Assembly (NCBI GenBank): GCA_035236585.1
Contig: CP141139.1
Span: forward strand, 33,737,217 to 33,801,216
Reading direction: 5' to 3'
Source: Warburgia ugandensis
Lineage: Eukaryota > Streptophyta > Magnoliopsida > Canellales > Canellaceae
DNA: 64,000 bases
Below are positions 12,913-28,399 of this stretch, piece by piece. Position 1 is the stretch's first letter; every line of letters starts with the position of its first letter. Both the position numbers and the translations under genes were made by a program. The notes beneath the pieces were generated by a model. The model was not told where the DNA came from and did no database searches. It saw nothing but the letters and a program-made list of their open reading frames with translations.

Positions 12913-13117
12913 AGATTGGTATCAGTACTTGTGACGCTGCTAGTGGTGTTGGTACCTGTGACAATACTGGTGGTGTCAACCTCTGTGGTAAATGTGGTAA
13001 CAAGGTTTGAATTACCTAAGCCACAATTTCTACCACTTGATTTCCTTGCCCCGAGGACTCGAAAGATGCAGCGGCAAGTATTGTAGGAGTAGATCTCATC
13101 CTCCTCTTAGGGGCCAT
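12913..13117 (-). pseudogene. Element B gag, N-terminal fragment
   Basis: On the minus strand an ATG at 13117 opens with MAPKRRMRSTP, the basic start typical of plant Ty3 Gag proteins, and runs about 33 codons to a stop. The remainder up to 12913 is low-complexity Thr/Val/Asn sequence in other frames. Only the first part of gag survives. Confidence 0.55.
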
Positions 13118-13216
13118 CTGCCCATGATTGAACTAATGGATGTTAGCTTCCCCTCCTTTTTGTTTAATTATACATGACTCTAGGACATGTTAGGCTAGCT
13201 CTGAGAGGAGTGACTA

Positions 13217-13229
13217 GGCTTTGATACCA
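13217..13229 (-). promoter_or_regulatory. Primer-binding site of element B
   Basis: In reverse complement TGGTATCAAAGCC, next to the LTR edge at 13232, and close to the initiator Met-tRNA complement. It sets the orientation of element B as minus. Confidence 0.8.
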
Positions 13230-13231
13230 AC

Positions 13232-16178
<2,947 letters not shown>

Positions 16179-18628
16179 GCCATCCAATATGTGGAAAAAA
16201 ATCCTAAAACCTCCTCAGGAAAAGTTATGGATTCTTGCACACCACTTGTGTGCTCAATCTGTGTTCACTCTCTGTCCTCCATGATCACACCACCAGGAGG
16301 ACTTGGTACATCAGAAGACTACTATATTGCTTTCAAGGCAAAATTAACACAAACCTCGAGGAGGCCCCTTCTTACTCAAGGGCAAAGTCAATAGTTATCT
16401 AGATATACTAAAGGTACCTGTCTTCTCACTACAATTAATTGACCTCCAACACATAAAATTCATTTCAAGGATGATATTATAATCATCAAATCGAGTGGGA
16501 TAAATCAGTATCTATCTTCTTACTCATCATTTCCGCCAGTACTCCCTTGAAGTTCTTACAAATTTCAATAACTTGTACATCTGCATCATAATTTTCAACC
16601 CAAGGACTGTCTATATATATATATATATATATATATGTAGGCACCTTCATTGGGTGCCAACACTCAAACAACAAGGATGACTAGATCCTAAATCAAGGAG
16701 GGCTCTCATGTGTCTATCAACAACCATGAGAGTACCTTCCATAACTTAGGTTGAGGCTAGTACTTGCTTTAAGTAATGGTAATAACTCATCATTACCAAT
16801 GTGGGGTCATTTCTTTTTTATCTTTAATGTCAGTCTGTCCAACACATTGTCCTCTGAGATAGTCTTTATAGAACATCCTAACAGTGACAATCACAATTGT
16901 AATGATGGCTGCCTATGTTATTACTGCTACTGTGGTGGTCTATCACTCTAGTACAATATTGTCTAGGTACCTGTCCATACAACTAGTGCATCTTTCAGAT
17001 GTCACTAGCTCAATGGCCTATGTAACTGTATAGATAAAAGAGTCTCTTCCCCTTATTGGGTTGACTCAAATTATCCACGTCCAAGTCTCTGCAATCAGCC
17101 GTGGTCCCAAGAGAATTTTCCCCAACATAAAAGCTACGTCGATTGTCCTTTATCACTAATATGCAACCCGCTAAGATCAATTATCTCCCTAATTCTGGTG
17201 TCAACACATCAACAATTCTATTTGTAACCTCTTATTCATGACGGGGTCAGGGCAATTATTTTTAACAGTGTAAATAGGTTTAATACCATTAAACCATCAA
17301 ATTCCTCTGTTCTACAATGGAAAACTCTGGCAATATCGCTAATTACTCATATGACAAAATAATGATTATTACAGGCCTTCTTAAGAGCCTTCTGGATAAA
17401 ACTTTCAAAAACAAGAAAACACATCCTCTCATATGACTATCATTAGAATTCTCATAGTTACATTTTAGGTATACTCATCTTTATCCTTAGATTTCCTTTA
17501 ACTGATAATTTATTTCATGCTCATAACAAGGAAAATGAATTACAACTCTATCAATTTCAAATCCAATGAAATTGATCTTTCACAATAACTTTCTTAGCTA
17601 TTGGGGATCACATTATCATTTCTGTCCGTATTGGATGTAAATCATTTATAATCAATTTTATCTTACCTCATTCCCTTCATATGATAGACACCTTTAATTT
17701 GGAATCAAATAACCAATCTTGTTAATTACCCATATATAGTGTAGTATTTAATTTAACCTTTTCTGTCATCCCATCCCCTAACTAGGAGATTGTTTGATAT
17801 CATTCCTTACTTATCTCTTGATTAACAACATTACTACTAACTATTATAAAAAAATAGTTGTTATATCCTCAAGTGCTATGCTTCAGCAAATCATAAGTAA
17901 AATCCTTAGAATAATTCATGAGTATTGATTTTGCATTGATGATGGCTATCAAAATTTCTATATGTATAAGAACTCGTTAAGTTTCATCTCATAGAACATT
18001 AGGATCTTCCCTCATCAATTTTCAATAATTTTCACCATATTAGTATTTATTCGCTAAATAAATCTACTTCAAGTTTAAATTAATATAATACTCCTCTCCA
18101 CTTTCTCAAGTTCTCATTAGTTGTAATCATTTCTGATCCTTTTCCATTAATAAAGTTCTAATTTGCAATCATCAATTATACTCTCCATTTAGATTATATA
18201 CAATAAGAATCACACACTTGTCATGAAAGTGTGTTTCCTCGTAATCATACGAGGATTAAAGTCTCATCTTTACTAAAGAAGGTCTGTCAATCCTCATGGC
18301 ATCTACTATTTCACAATCATCATATCTCCCATATGAGTTATCTCTCTAATTTATACTTAGGACTTACCTGACTCAATGGACTGTATGTGTGGTATTAGGC
18401 CCTGTACTACTTGGGCCACTAAGTCTGTGTCACGGTCCCCTCGCCCTAATGACTTGGCAGGGGTGGCAACTGGTGGAGTAGGGTGGACCTAGTTTTCCTT
18501 TAAGGATCCATCTATCAAAGTTCCAATGTCATATAGTATAAGTTTGCCCTTCTATCTCTAGCTCAGTATGGACTTATGGGCTGTTAATCTTAATGGACCC
18601 TTGGAGTGGTGGTGATGGAATAAACTTT
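16179..18628 (-). pseudogene. Element A interior: gag and protease remnants
   Basis: This 2.4 kb stretch lies downstream of A's primer-binding site on the minus strand. Near 18374-18487 a gag-like piece reads DRDTDLVAQVVQGLIPH in a frame that ends in a stop. Near 16452-16492 the minus strand reads DDYNIILEMNF, resembling the closing motif of Ty3 proteases (FDVILGMDWL). The spacing from the primer-binding site (about 2.2 kb) is right for gag plus protease. Between them no open frame over 70 codons looks real. A (TA)n tract lies at 16611-16636. Pol is absent because element B and the deletion occupy its place. Confidence 0.45.
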
Positions 18629-18641
18629 AGCTTTGATATCA
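18629..18641 (-). promoter_or_regulatory. Primer-binding site of element A (degenerate)
   Basis: In reverse complement TTTGATATCAAAGC, three bases from the LTR start at 18645. It is a decayed form of the TGGTATCAAAGC site in element B and marks the inner edge of A's 5' LTR. Confidence 0.65.
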
Positions 18642-18644
18642 AAC

Positions 18645-18677
18645 TGTGATACCCTAGGTTTTCTAAAACTTTTTCCA

Positions 18678-18720
<43 letters not shown>

Positions 18721-21700
18721 TTAGTTAATAGACGGGACCCCTAAAAAAGGAAAACTATCGTTGAATGTAATTACCATAAACTTTTCAAAGGAAATGTCCA
18801 AAATGAAAACCTTGAGGGTCATCCATGTCCAAAACCATAACGATAAACAAAACCGCAATGTTATAACATAGAACATGCTCAATTTAGAACCATGTTTGAT
18901 CAAAACATTAGTCATGAAGGAAGTAGCAATATAGAAAATATCCAAAATCCCCAAGGTTCCATCCATGATCACCACATCCACTTGCAATAAGGTGTAAGCA
19001 TACATACACTATACAATAAGTGTGGGTCCAATACCATCCACATAACAAATGTCCCTGTACAGCCCAAAAGAAATTTAATATTAAGTAAAAGAGACATACA
19101 TCAAGTCAGTCTTTGTAATGCTAGATGGCAGATGGTCCTCATGGTCCTTACTCAATCAAAGATGCTCCACCTACTTTCCCTTAGCGCTGTTGCACTCCAA
19201 ATCTGAGGCATAGCAAAACAAAGCAATGCCTCAGCAAGCTATTACTTGTAAAGGTTATCACATCTAATAAGAATGCAATGAAATAGTGTGGTGTAAAAAT
19301 ATCAATATCACAGAAAATCTCATAGAATAGAATATTTATATAGTACATCAAATCATTAGTCATCCATGGTAAATAGCTCATAAAGGATCATGATTCTGAA
19401 CAAATCAATTGGGGTCAAAGCATAATTTACGCTAAAACATAAAGATATCATATGCAAACACCAAGGATTGTAAGGCATGAATAATGCATGGTCATGCATC
19501 TGTCAGAGTCAAATAAAGATCAGTTTCATCGTAAAAAAATATGAATGCATGTCATGATAAACAGAGCGCTATACATAATCAGGCCCTAAGAGTGTCCCAC
19601 TACACTCATAAATCTTGTAATGAGTACTTATTTCAATTCTAGGGTTCTTCACTTATAGCTCGCACACCAGGTAGCTCGCTCAGCCCATAGGCCATCGCAC
19701 ATCTGACCGCCCACATAGGCTTCACCGAATATATCAATACCACATAAGATCCCAGGGTTCGTCACTTGTAGCTCTCACACCAAGTAGCTTGCTTAGCCCC
19801 TAGGCCTGCCCACATAGGCTTCACCCAATATATCCATACCACATGAGCATACAGAATAAGAGTATGGGCTACTATACTATAATGGCAAGTACTCTAGGGT
19901 CTTAGCCACTATCGCTCGCCATTGACACCAAAATGGGAGACTTCCTCCATCTCACATGGGGGAATAGACCCGTAGTTGGGATTACCCATGATACCAGCTC
20001 CTACGTACATTGCCTCCATTTGGGGCAGTGTCTAATCATCATCATCATAAAGTCAGAGGGTGGGTGGCCAACCCTATAACCCTCATAGAATAGCACGCAC
20101 TAGGCAGAAACACCGGTCATAAAACAATAAAAAATACAGGATAAATCATATGAGTTTCCATGCATAGTCAATCTCTAGAAAATCAAATCAAGACATGCTA
20201 ATACATCATAAATCGTACCTTAAAGCAAGGTATAAACCATGTAGAGTAAAAAACGATAACGTTAATCATGTATGATGAAGGTAATCTCATGAAAACATGA
20301 TACGACATAAAATTCATGCTTCAAAGTTTCCAAGTAATTATGTCATGATCCATGAAATAAAAAAATTATTAAATGCAATCACTTACCTCAAATAGGCACG
20401 TAAACTATCTCAACTCGTATACTCTGAAGTACTTGTCCAACTGTATCACACTAAGTCATCCACTACTCTCATGGAGTGTTCATTATTCATCTAGATCTTT
20501 ATCCATTCACTTGGTATTCTTAAATCCCCAAAAGTACGTTAATTCAAGTGATGATCTCTTTGATCTGGTAGTTAATCCTAGATTAACAGCCCAAATAGTT
20601 TGATTAACCCTTAATCAAGGTAATGCTAGGCTAGATGTTGGTTTTTCTAATATGTAGACAATAATCTGTCATCTTTGATCTAAGTTATGATTTATCAATT
20701 AGGGTCCCTTTCATTACTAAGGAATCAATTTCTTTTATCTTATAAAGTTTGAAGATGATCCCACCATTGGATCATTATTTATCACTTAAATCTAACATCA
20801 GATCATTAATTCTAGTCATTCTCATCATAATCAATCCAATTTCTATTTTTATTTAGTGATTTATTTGTATATCCATGATTATATGGCGGTCTGACGGTTG
20901 GATTGCTCTTTGATTGCCTAGTCCTAAGGCACATGATCAGATCAACAATCAAGATCACTTTTCTTGTTAAATACTTGAGAACTGTTCTTCAAATTCATTA
21001 GATCATCTCATAATTAATGTATATATTCAATTTCTAAAGCCTAATCATTGATTCATAGGGTCGATATAGGTTATTGATAGGATTTTGTGATTTGATCTAT
21101 TTAGAAGTGTTTAGATCAAAGTTTTAATGCTAAATCTAGGTCCACGTTGTCGAGGCGAACTCAACAGATGTCTCAGATCATGATTTGGACCTTTGTAGCT
21201 CCTATAATTAAGACTTTTGTGAATGAACGATCTAGAATAAAATTATGGATTAAATAACAAAAAATGATGTCATGGGGATGCACCTGTGCATGATGCACAT
21301 ACAAAATGCATCCTGCATGCGTCTTCGCCGCTGGGACGTAGGATGCAACCGCACGCGCACGTGACACGCGCTCCGCGTGCATCATCGTCACGGGGATGCA
21401 TGTGCATTCTATCTTCACTGGAAATGTCACACGTGTTCACATGCGCTTGTTCATGCCCAACACTCTCATCTCGTAGTGCGTCCCAGATGCCTTAGAATGG
21501 CATCACCATTGTTGAAGAAGATGGCCGAATTTCAATCATCACCAGGAACGCATATGGTCTCCAAATTTAATGGTTTTTATGTCATTTTGATTGAATTTTT
21601 GTGTATTTTCATTTTATGACATTACCATTAACTGGTTATGCCTAAATCTAGGGGTTTTAACTAATTTTTATGAAGTTTAAGAATTTTACCCCTTCTTACT

Positions 21701-22538
21701 ATTTTTCCAAATTTTCTATTTCATCCACTATTGGATCTTCATGAAATTTAAAGGGTTTGTTATAAGGTTCATCATACACAAGATGAACGGTTCAGAACAC
21801 CAATCTAACACTATTTCAGGGATTGTTTAACATAAAAATAGTAACTTTCAAGGGTTCAATGGAAAACATTATCAATCACCTTTTTCGGTGAAAATAAAAT
21901 TAAAATAAGGAAAACTCCAGCATTGGAAAGGGGGAAGGAGGGGAACCTACTTGCATGGTTAGGATGGCCTAGAAATAGAATTTCATTGCCATAGAGGGAG
22001 GAGAAACAGCTGCTGCGTAGGTTTCGTTGGTGTCAGGGCATCATCTCCAGCGTCATTGCTGGTAGCACACGAAACGAGGTGTATTAATACAAGGGGAGTT
22101 ACGAGAGAGAAGTAAATGGGGGGAGGCGCAATAAAAGCCTCCCCATCAATTATGTTTTAATTTAATTTAATTTAAAATTCTAAGTTTCATTAAATGCTAA
22201 AATGATTACTATCATTAAAGGCTAATAATCATCACCATACCCATTTAATGTCTATCATAGCCTTATTTTTAGTGCCTAATTTCTTGGGCCCCGCTTGTGA
22301 AATTATAGTTCTACACTTTCTATTAAATTTATTAACTACTTGAAATAAAATAATAAGCTAATTTTTATCCGATCTTCGATTTTAGCATTCTTAGTGTCAT
22401 TGAATTCCATTTCTTATGTACATTCCAATTATTGAGGTTTCAGTCCTTGATCTCATTTCTAAAAAATTTCAAATCCCCAGTTTTATAATTTTCATGCCAT
22501 TAAGCATTTTTGGAAATTTAAAATTAGCGTATATTACA
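18645..22538 (-). repeat. 5' LTR of element A, complete, 3894 bp
   Basis: Plus-strand ends are TGTGATACCC and ATATTACA, followed by the target duplication CATAT. It is the full-length reference for the truncated left LTR (477-3316) and is related to the LTR starting at 62461. A CpG-dense block lies at about 21275-21480. Small open frames inside (for example 21173-21495) overlap this block on both strands and look like chance products of its base composition. Confidence 0.88.
18679..18718. repeat. (AAT)n microsatellite, MITE-free site
   Basis: The tract corresponds to the one that holds the MITE in the left LTR. Here it is uninterrupted. Confidence 0.95.
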
Positions 22539-22543
22539 CATAT

Positions 22544-22678
22544 ATTGTCTGCTTTGGCCAAAGACTCAGGGTTTTGCTCTTCCTCGTAAGGAAAATGCGC
22601 ACATATTGAGACAGATACCCATGTCTTATAACTAGCCAAGCTACCTCTCCTTGGGTCATGTGGGACTAACTCTCAGGA
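22544..22678 (-). mobile_element. TRIM LTR, inverted copy, right piece
   Basis: Reverse complement of the direct LTRs that follow (GTCTTATAACTAG against CTAGTTATAAGAC; TGGGACTAAC against GTTAGTCCCA). Together with 447-476 it forms one LTR lacking only its first ~13 bases. It abuts the direct LTR1 head to head, so 22544-22858 is a large imperfect hairpin. Confidence 0.75.
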
Positions 22679-23433
22679 TGTCTACTAGGGAGATCCTTAG
22701 AGTTAGTTCCACATTGTCGAGGGAGAGGGAACTGGGCTATTTATAAGACTTGGGTATCCCTCTCAGTACATACACGTTTTTCTTATGAGAAAGAGTAAAA
22801 CTATGAGTCGTTGACCAAAGTAGACAACTTATGTACTATTGAGACCGAGGGTATTACAATTAGTATTAGAGCCAGTTTTCCTCATGATGGTGGGCCTAAC
22901 TGCATGTGGTTTACCAGACCAAAGTGGTCACACAGGGGAACATGCTTTCTGAAAATGTATAGGGTGCCTGGTCAGTCTTGATGGGCAGTCCCCAGGAGTG
23001 ATGCTAAGCTACAGAATAATTGCTAAGGAGATCTAGAGAGTTAGTCCCACATCCCCTAGTTAGAGGGAGTTCAGCTAGTTATAAGACATGGGTATACCTC
23101 TCACTACATACATATTTTCTTTACAAGGAATTGCAAAACAATGAGGCTTCGGCCAAAGCCGACAATATATATACTGTTGAGACCTAGGGTGTCACTATTT
23201 GGTACCTAGTCAGTCTTGGTGGGAGTTCCCTAGGAAGGATTTCAAGATATAGGATATCTGCTAAGGAGATCTTAAGAGTTTGTCCCACATCACCCTAGGA
23301 GAGGGAGCTACTCTAGTTATGAGACCTGGGTACCCCTCTTAGTACATATGTGTTTTCCTACAAAAAAGTGTGAAGCTAAGAGACTTCAGCTAAAGCGGAC
23401 AATATATGTACAATTGGGACCCAGGGTGTTACA
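22679..23433 (+). mobile_element. TRIM array: three direct LTRs with two short interiors
   Basis: Three ~175-180 bp copies lie in the same orientation: LTR1 about 22679-22858, LTR2 23021-23196, LTR3 23259-23433. Each has the AGGAGATC...GAGTTAGTCCCACATC start, GACC(T)GGGTA centre and GGGTRTTACA end. LTR1 is followed by TAGTATTAGAGCCA, a near match to the initiator Met-tRNA complement; LTR2 by TTGGTACCTAG. The interiors (162 and 62 bp) share a GTCAGTCTTG...CCCAGGA block before the next LTR. There is no coding capacity. Size, primer-binding site and multi-LTR layout fit terminal-repeat retrotransposons in miniature (TRIM). Confidence 0.75.
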
Positions 23434-24890
23434 CCCTTGGAGCATCAAAAAACCCTAAGAATATATCCTCAATGTGTCTCTTTATCAACCATTGTTCCAT
23501 CGCTCCATAAATGGTGTCGAGGTCATGGAATTGATAAAGTACTCTGTTAACCTTAAAAAGGCTTGTTGCAACATTCGAGAAGTTGAATAAAAGAAATAAT
23601 AATTATCTATCTTCAAAATATAACATGTAATGTCAAGTATTTTATAAGCATATGTTTGCATATACCCCATGTAGAAGACAATGTGAGGGTGCTCAAGTTG
23701 ATTCTGTTGGCAAACTCATAATAGGTCCTTAGCCATAAGTGACAGTTCAACAATGACATCAACAAGCACCCTCTCATTGATTTATATGTGGTTGACTGCC
23801 CTATCTTCGTTGATGAATCCATAGATTAACCTTAGTGATCGAGGTGTATTAGGTGAAACTTCCACGCAATCCTTAGATGGTTGTTGTAAAAGTTGTATAG
23901 ATTTTTAGCCAATTAATATTGATGAATGAAGACAATAAAATTTATGATGAAAAAAAAAAAACAAATATATATACAAGTACTAGTTCCATTGGTGTGATAG
24001 TAATTGATGGTGCAATGACAAGGAACCTCGATGTAGCTTAATGTTGCTAATTAACCTTATAAAGTTAATAAACAATTAATTTGACGTCTCTGACTAAAAA
24101 TTGTTGTTGAGGAAGGTAGTATGATAAGATATATATCATGAAGTCTGTGAGAATGACAAGTATCTTGGGTCAAGCGATGTGATATACAACTACCTTCCCA
24201 ACGGTTACAATATTATCCATTTCTAAAGGAAATGGTAAGCTAGCATTCGCATTCAAGGCCATGGTAATGGAGATGCACTTAGTCTGCAGTGGTATACTGA
24301 TCCCATGCAAAATAGTTGATTCATGCTCATAGCATAACCAACTACCATGATATTATGACTGGTATTCAAGGCCAATAGGCGTTGATCCATCTGCAAATTA
24401 GATATACATTAGAGAGGTTGAGATAAAGTATTAGTTACATATGGACAATGAAATTTTTATACTGAGATAGAGAATTAATTACCTCCTTGGCTGGAATTTC
24501 TCTTTGCAAGAGCATAGTTTGTCTATCCTGAACTTCTTTAGTAGGAGAATTGTAGATAGCATTAGATAGAGGTACATGGGCCCTACATGTATTATGTAAA
24601 GGGGATTGAGAAACTATCATTAAATCTCCTTCACACACCTGGTTTAATATATCTATTTTTATCTTCTCACGCAACTCATCATAGGCCTATGCATCTTCAA
24701 TTGTAGGTATTTCTTTACCAAAGAATTTTGAAGGAACAATACTATGCCCCATGGCCCTTACTTGATTAGAGTAGTCCAACTTATTACCCATAGCCCTAAA
24801 TAGGATGATTTCCTTGGTAGCAGTACTGCTTAGAGTTTCTATGCTAGTGCTTTCTTGGGTAAGAATGTCATACAATATTTAATTAGAACA
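23434..24890 (-). pseudogene. CACTA TNPA/Transposase_24-like gene, 3' part
   Basis: On the minus strand two open pieces (24687-24875 and 24435-24674) lie in the same frame separated by a single TAG, and read YDELREKIKID across the join. Further on (about 24300-24170) the frame reads ASLPFPLEMDNIVTVGKV then a decayed WPK-like end. That order (a proline-rich P.P motif, a TVG(D/K)A motif, then VAWPK) is what I know from the C-terminal region of proteins annotated as Ptta/En/Spm CACTA products. The rest, to 23480, holds two overlapping frames without recognised motifs. The 5' part lies at 28400-29421, separated by LINE RTE2. Introns are likely, so exact exon edges are unknown. Not intact. Confidence 0.5.
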
Positions 24891-24908
24891 TGATCATTTC
24901 CTTTAGTT

Positions 24909-27900
24909 CATCATCATCATCAAGACTTATCCCAATTAGGGGTCAGCCACATGAATCTTACTCCTCCATTCCTCTCTATTAAGTATCATGGCTTCATTTA
25001 GTCCCAAAGTTTTTAAATCTTTCCTCACCACCTCCACTCATGTTCTTTTGGGCCTTCCCCTTTCCTTATAGAAGCTTCTACTTGTATTGTCTCACTCCTT
25101 CTGGCAGGTGCCATTTTCAGTCTCTTTGAACATGTCCAAACCATCTAAGTCTAATCTCCCTCATCTTATTACCTATTGGTGTTGCCCCTAAATTTTCTCT
25201 AATATTTTCATTCCTAATTCTATCCTTTCTTGTCTTACCACTCATTCATCTCAACACCCTCATTTTTGCGATGCTTATCCTATGAAAGTGATGTTCCTTA
25301 ACTGCCCAACACTTTGATCCATAGAGCATGGCTAGCCTTATCACCATCCTATAGAATTTTCTTTTTAGTTTGAGTGGCACCCATTGATCACACAAAACTT
25401 TAGATGCGCATCTCCATTTGTTCCAACCCGCTTGGATTCTCTGGGTAACCTCCCTCTCAATCTCTCCACTCTCACGAATCATTGATCCTAAGAACCAAAA
25501 GTAGTCTTTTACGGGGACATCTTGGCTATCAATCTTGACTAGTCTTCCACTCTTACTCCTCTCCTTGCTAAAATTGCATTCCATATATACTATCTTAGTT
25601 CGACTAATTTTAAATCCTTTAGATTCTAATGCTTCTCTCCATACTCTAGCTTTATGTTTACACCACCCTTGTCTCATCAAGTAAGATTATATCTTCTACA
25701 AATAGCATGCACTAGGGAATCTCCTTATGCAAATGTTTTGTTAACTCATCCATAACCAATGTGAAAAGTTATGGGCTCAATGCCAATCCTTGATGCAATC
25801 CTACAATGACAAAAAAATCGCCAGTCTTGCCATTAGAGGTCTTAACATTTATTACTGCTCCTTCATACATATCTTTAACTATGTCTATATACCCTTGCGA
25901 AACTCCTTTATCGGCCAACACCCTCCATATGAACTCTCTAGGGACTCTATCATAAGCTTTCTCTAAGTCAATAAAGGCCATGTGGAGGTCTTTCCTCCTC
26001 TCCTTATATTTCTCTACCTATTATCTTATTAAGAAAATAACTTCCATGATAGACCTCTAGGTATGAAACCAAACAAATTCTTTGATACACTTGTTTCATG
26101 TTGTAGCCTCTTCTCAATTACCTTTTCAGAAAGTTTCATAGTGTGGCTCATAAGTTTGATTGCTTGATAATTAATGTAGCTTTGTATGCCTCCTTTATTC
26201 TTATAGATTGGTATAATAGAGCTTTTCCTCTACTCATTAAGCATTTTCTTTGATTTTATGATCATGTTACACAACTTGGTCAACTAAACTACCCTAATAT
26301 CTCCCATATGCTTCCATACCTCTATTGGTATACCATTGGGTCCCATGGCCTTTCCTGATTTAATCTTTTTCAAGGCGTCTTTCACTTCAAGTATTCTAAT
26401 CCTATGTTCATATCTATAATAGCCAATGTTGTTTATATTTATAGTATTTTCAATCCATATATTCTCAAAGCCATTGTCATTTAACAATTTTGAAAGTATG
26501 TTTCGAACCTTTGTTTCACCTTTTACTAACACCCTTTGATCGTCACTTTTAATGCACCTAACATGATCCAAGTCCTTACCTCCTGTTCTCTTACTTTTGC
26601 AAGTTTAAACACATGTTTCTCATCTTCTCTTGTTCCTAGTCTATTATAGAGCTCATCATATGCCTTAAGTTTAGACTCACTTACTATTTTCTTAGAAACC
26701 TTTTTAACATTCTTATATTGTTCATTGTTTTCATTATTTCTAGTATTCTACCATGCTTTAAAACATATATTTTTTTCTTTAATAACTTTTTGCACTATTT
26801 CACTCCATCACCATGTTTCCTTTACTAATTGCCTTTTACCTTTAGATACTCCTAAGGTATCTTTTGCCACTTTCTTAATGGACTCAGCAAAACTAGTCCA
26901 CATGGTATTTACTTCCGTTTCATAGTTCCAATTTCCTTCTACCATCAACTTATTTGTGAATGAGGTTACTTTCTCTCCTTTTAAGTTCCACCACTTAATT
27001 TTTGGATACCTATTAAGTTCATTTCCTTTCTTCCATCTTTTGATATAGATATCCATAACAATTAACCTATGTTGTGAGGTTAAACTCTCACTGGGTATCA
27101 CCTTACAATCCTTACACATTGATCGTTCAGTATTCCTAAGTAGAAAAAAGTCTATTTGGCTTTTATGAAGTCCACTTTTAAAGGTTATTAAGTGTTCATC
27201 CCTCTTCTTAAAGAGTGTATTTGCAATGGCTAGGTTATATGACAAAGTAAAATCGAGGATAGTTTCCCCCATCTCATTTCATTTGCCTATACCATACCCT
27301 CTGTGTATTCTATCATATCCTTTTTTTTTTTTTTCTTTTTCTACAGGGCCATTTAAGTATGCTTGTATAAATATCCCCTCAGTGTTGGGAATTTCTTGCA
27401 TGACTCCATCCATATCTTCCCAAAATTGTCTCTTGATTATATCTTCTAACCCTACTTGTGGTGCATATGCATATGCTTTCCTAGAACAAGTTTTATTATT
27501 ATAATTCTATCACTGATTCTTTTAATGTCCACAACTTTATCCTTTAATTCCTTGTCCACTATTATTCCTACATCATTTTTGTTACTATCTTTCCTAAATA
27601 CCATAATTTATACCCATCGATTTCTCTAGCTTTAGCCCCTTTCCACTTAGTTTCTTGGATACAAGCAATGTTGACTCTCCTGCGTTTCATCGTGTCTACT
27701 AACTTCAAACTCTTACTTGTCAATGTCTCTATATTCCATGTGGCGATATAAATCTCATGCTTTGGAGATATCCTATTTAATAGTGCCCTTCTCGACCTCC
27801 ACGGCATTAGCCCAATTTCCACTTTTCATTGCAACTGGGTTATGATGCAACTCATCACTTCTGAGGGGATGCTCTAGTAGCCCTTGCCCATTTTTCACTA

Positions 27901-28023
27901 CACCTGGGATCTGATGTATTACATCACTTTTGGGAGAATGCCCTAGCAACCCTTTCCTATTTTTTCACCACACTCGGGATCTGATGCAACACGTCACTTA
28001 TGGGGAACGACCTAGCTTGAGGG
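24909..28023 (-). mobile_element. RTE2: RTE-clade LINE, degenerate, (ATC)n tail
   Basis: About 3.1 kb on the minus strand: 5' tandem repeats (about 27830-28010), an endonuclease (27822 to about 27000), a reverse transcriptase (about 26570-25680) and a C-terminal domain (25680-25200). It ends in a short CAT/ATC tail near 24909 instead of poly(A). It shares start (CCCTCAAGCTA), order and tail type with RTE1 at 34313-37552. It lies inside the TNPA-like gene. No target duplication was found beside it, so its edges may have decayed. Confidence 0.85.
25200..27830 (-). pseudogene. RTE2 endonuclease-reverse transcriptase, broken
   Basis: A single polyprotein would nick target DNA and prime reverse transcription there. 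Visible in order: the APE-type endonuclease start (ATWNIETLTSKS, then IACIQETKWKGAKARE near 27650); the endonuclease end with SQIDFFLLRN near 27130; reverse transcriptase parts (GKAMGPNGIPIEVWKHMG near 26330, FIDLEKAYDRVPREF near 25960, [10 protein letters not shown] near 25775); then the catalytic box near 25691-25702, which reads FVED where active enzymes have (F/Y)ADD. The C-terminal piece is 25246-25680. Stops and frameshifts separate these. No ORF1 (Gag-like) is present, as is usual for RTE. Confidence 0.85.
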
Positions 28024-28051
28024 AATGTCAGTCTTTATTCATGTCATGTTA

Positions 28052-28328
28052 GGGTTGCCATAATTTTAAGATGGTGAAGATATTTTCATTTCTTCCTTAG
28101 AAACTAAAACACAAATGCATATTCATTTGCAAACAGAAAAGAAATAACAAAATCATCTTTAGCTTCACCCTTGTTGGCTAGCACCTAACGCAAGGGTTGC
28201 CATATTATAAGAAGCTGGAGATGATTTTCATTTCTTGCTCACAAACTAATATACAAATGCATATTCATTTGTAAGAAAGAACAAAATCATCTTCAACTTC
28301 TCCCTTGCTGGCTGGCACTTGACGCAAG
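28052..28328. repeat. Imperfect tandem duplication, unit ~140 bp
   Basis: 28052-28193 and 28194-28328 are two direct copies, each running from GGGTTGCCAT through CAAATGCATATTCATTTG to GGCTGGCAC(T)T-type sequence and ACGCAAG. They differ by substitutions and a ~10 bp indel. They lie in the presumed CACTA gene beside the 5' end of RTE2. A local palindrome AAATGCATATTCATTT lies in each unit. Confidence 0.85.
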
Positions 28329-28399
28329 ATCCTCCTCCTTTTTCATCTAGGCTTGGGAGCGGCATTGGTGGAATTATCATTTCATTTAGTTAATTATAT

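Noticed and set aside
24880..24908. Target duplication for RTE2
   Set aside because: Bases before the ATC tail (TTTCCTTTAGTT) do not match those after the 5' end (AATGTCAGTCTT).
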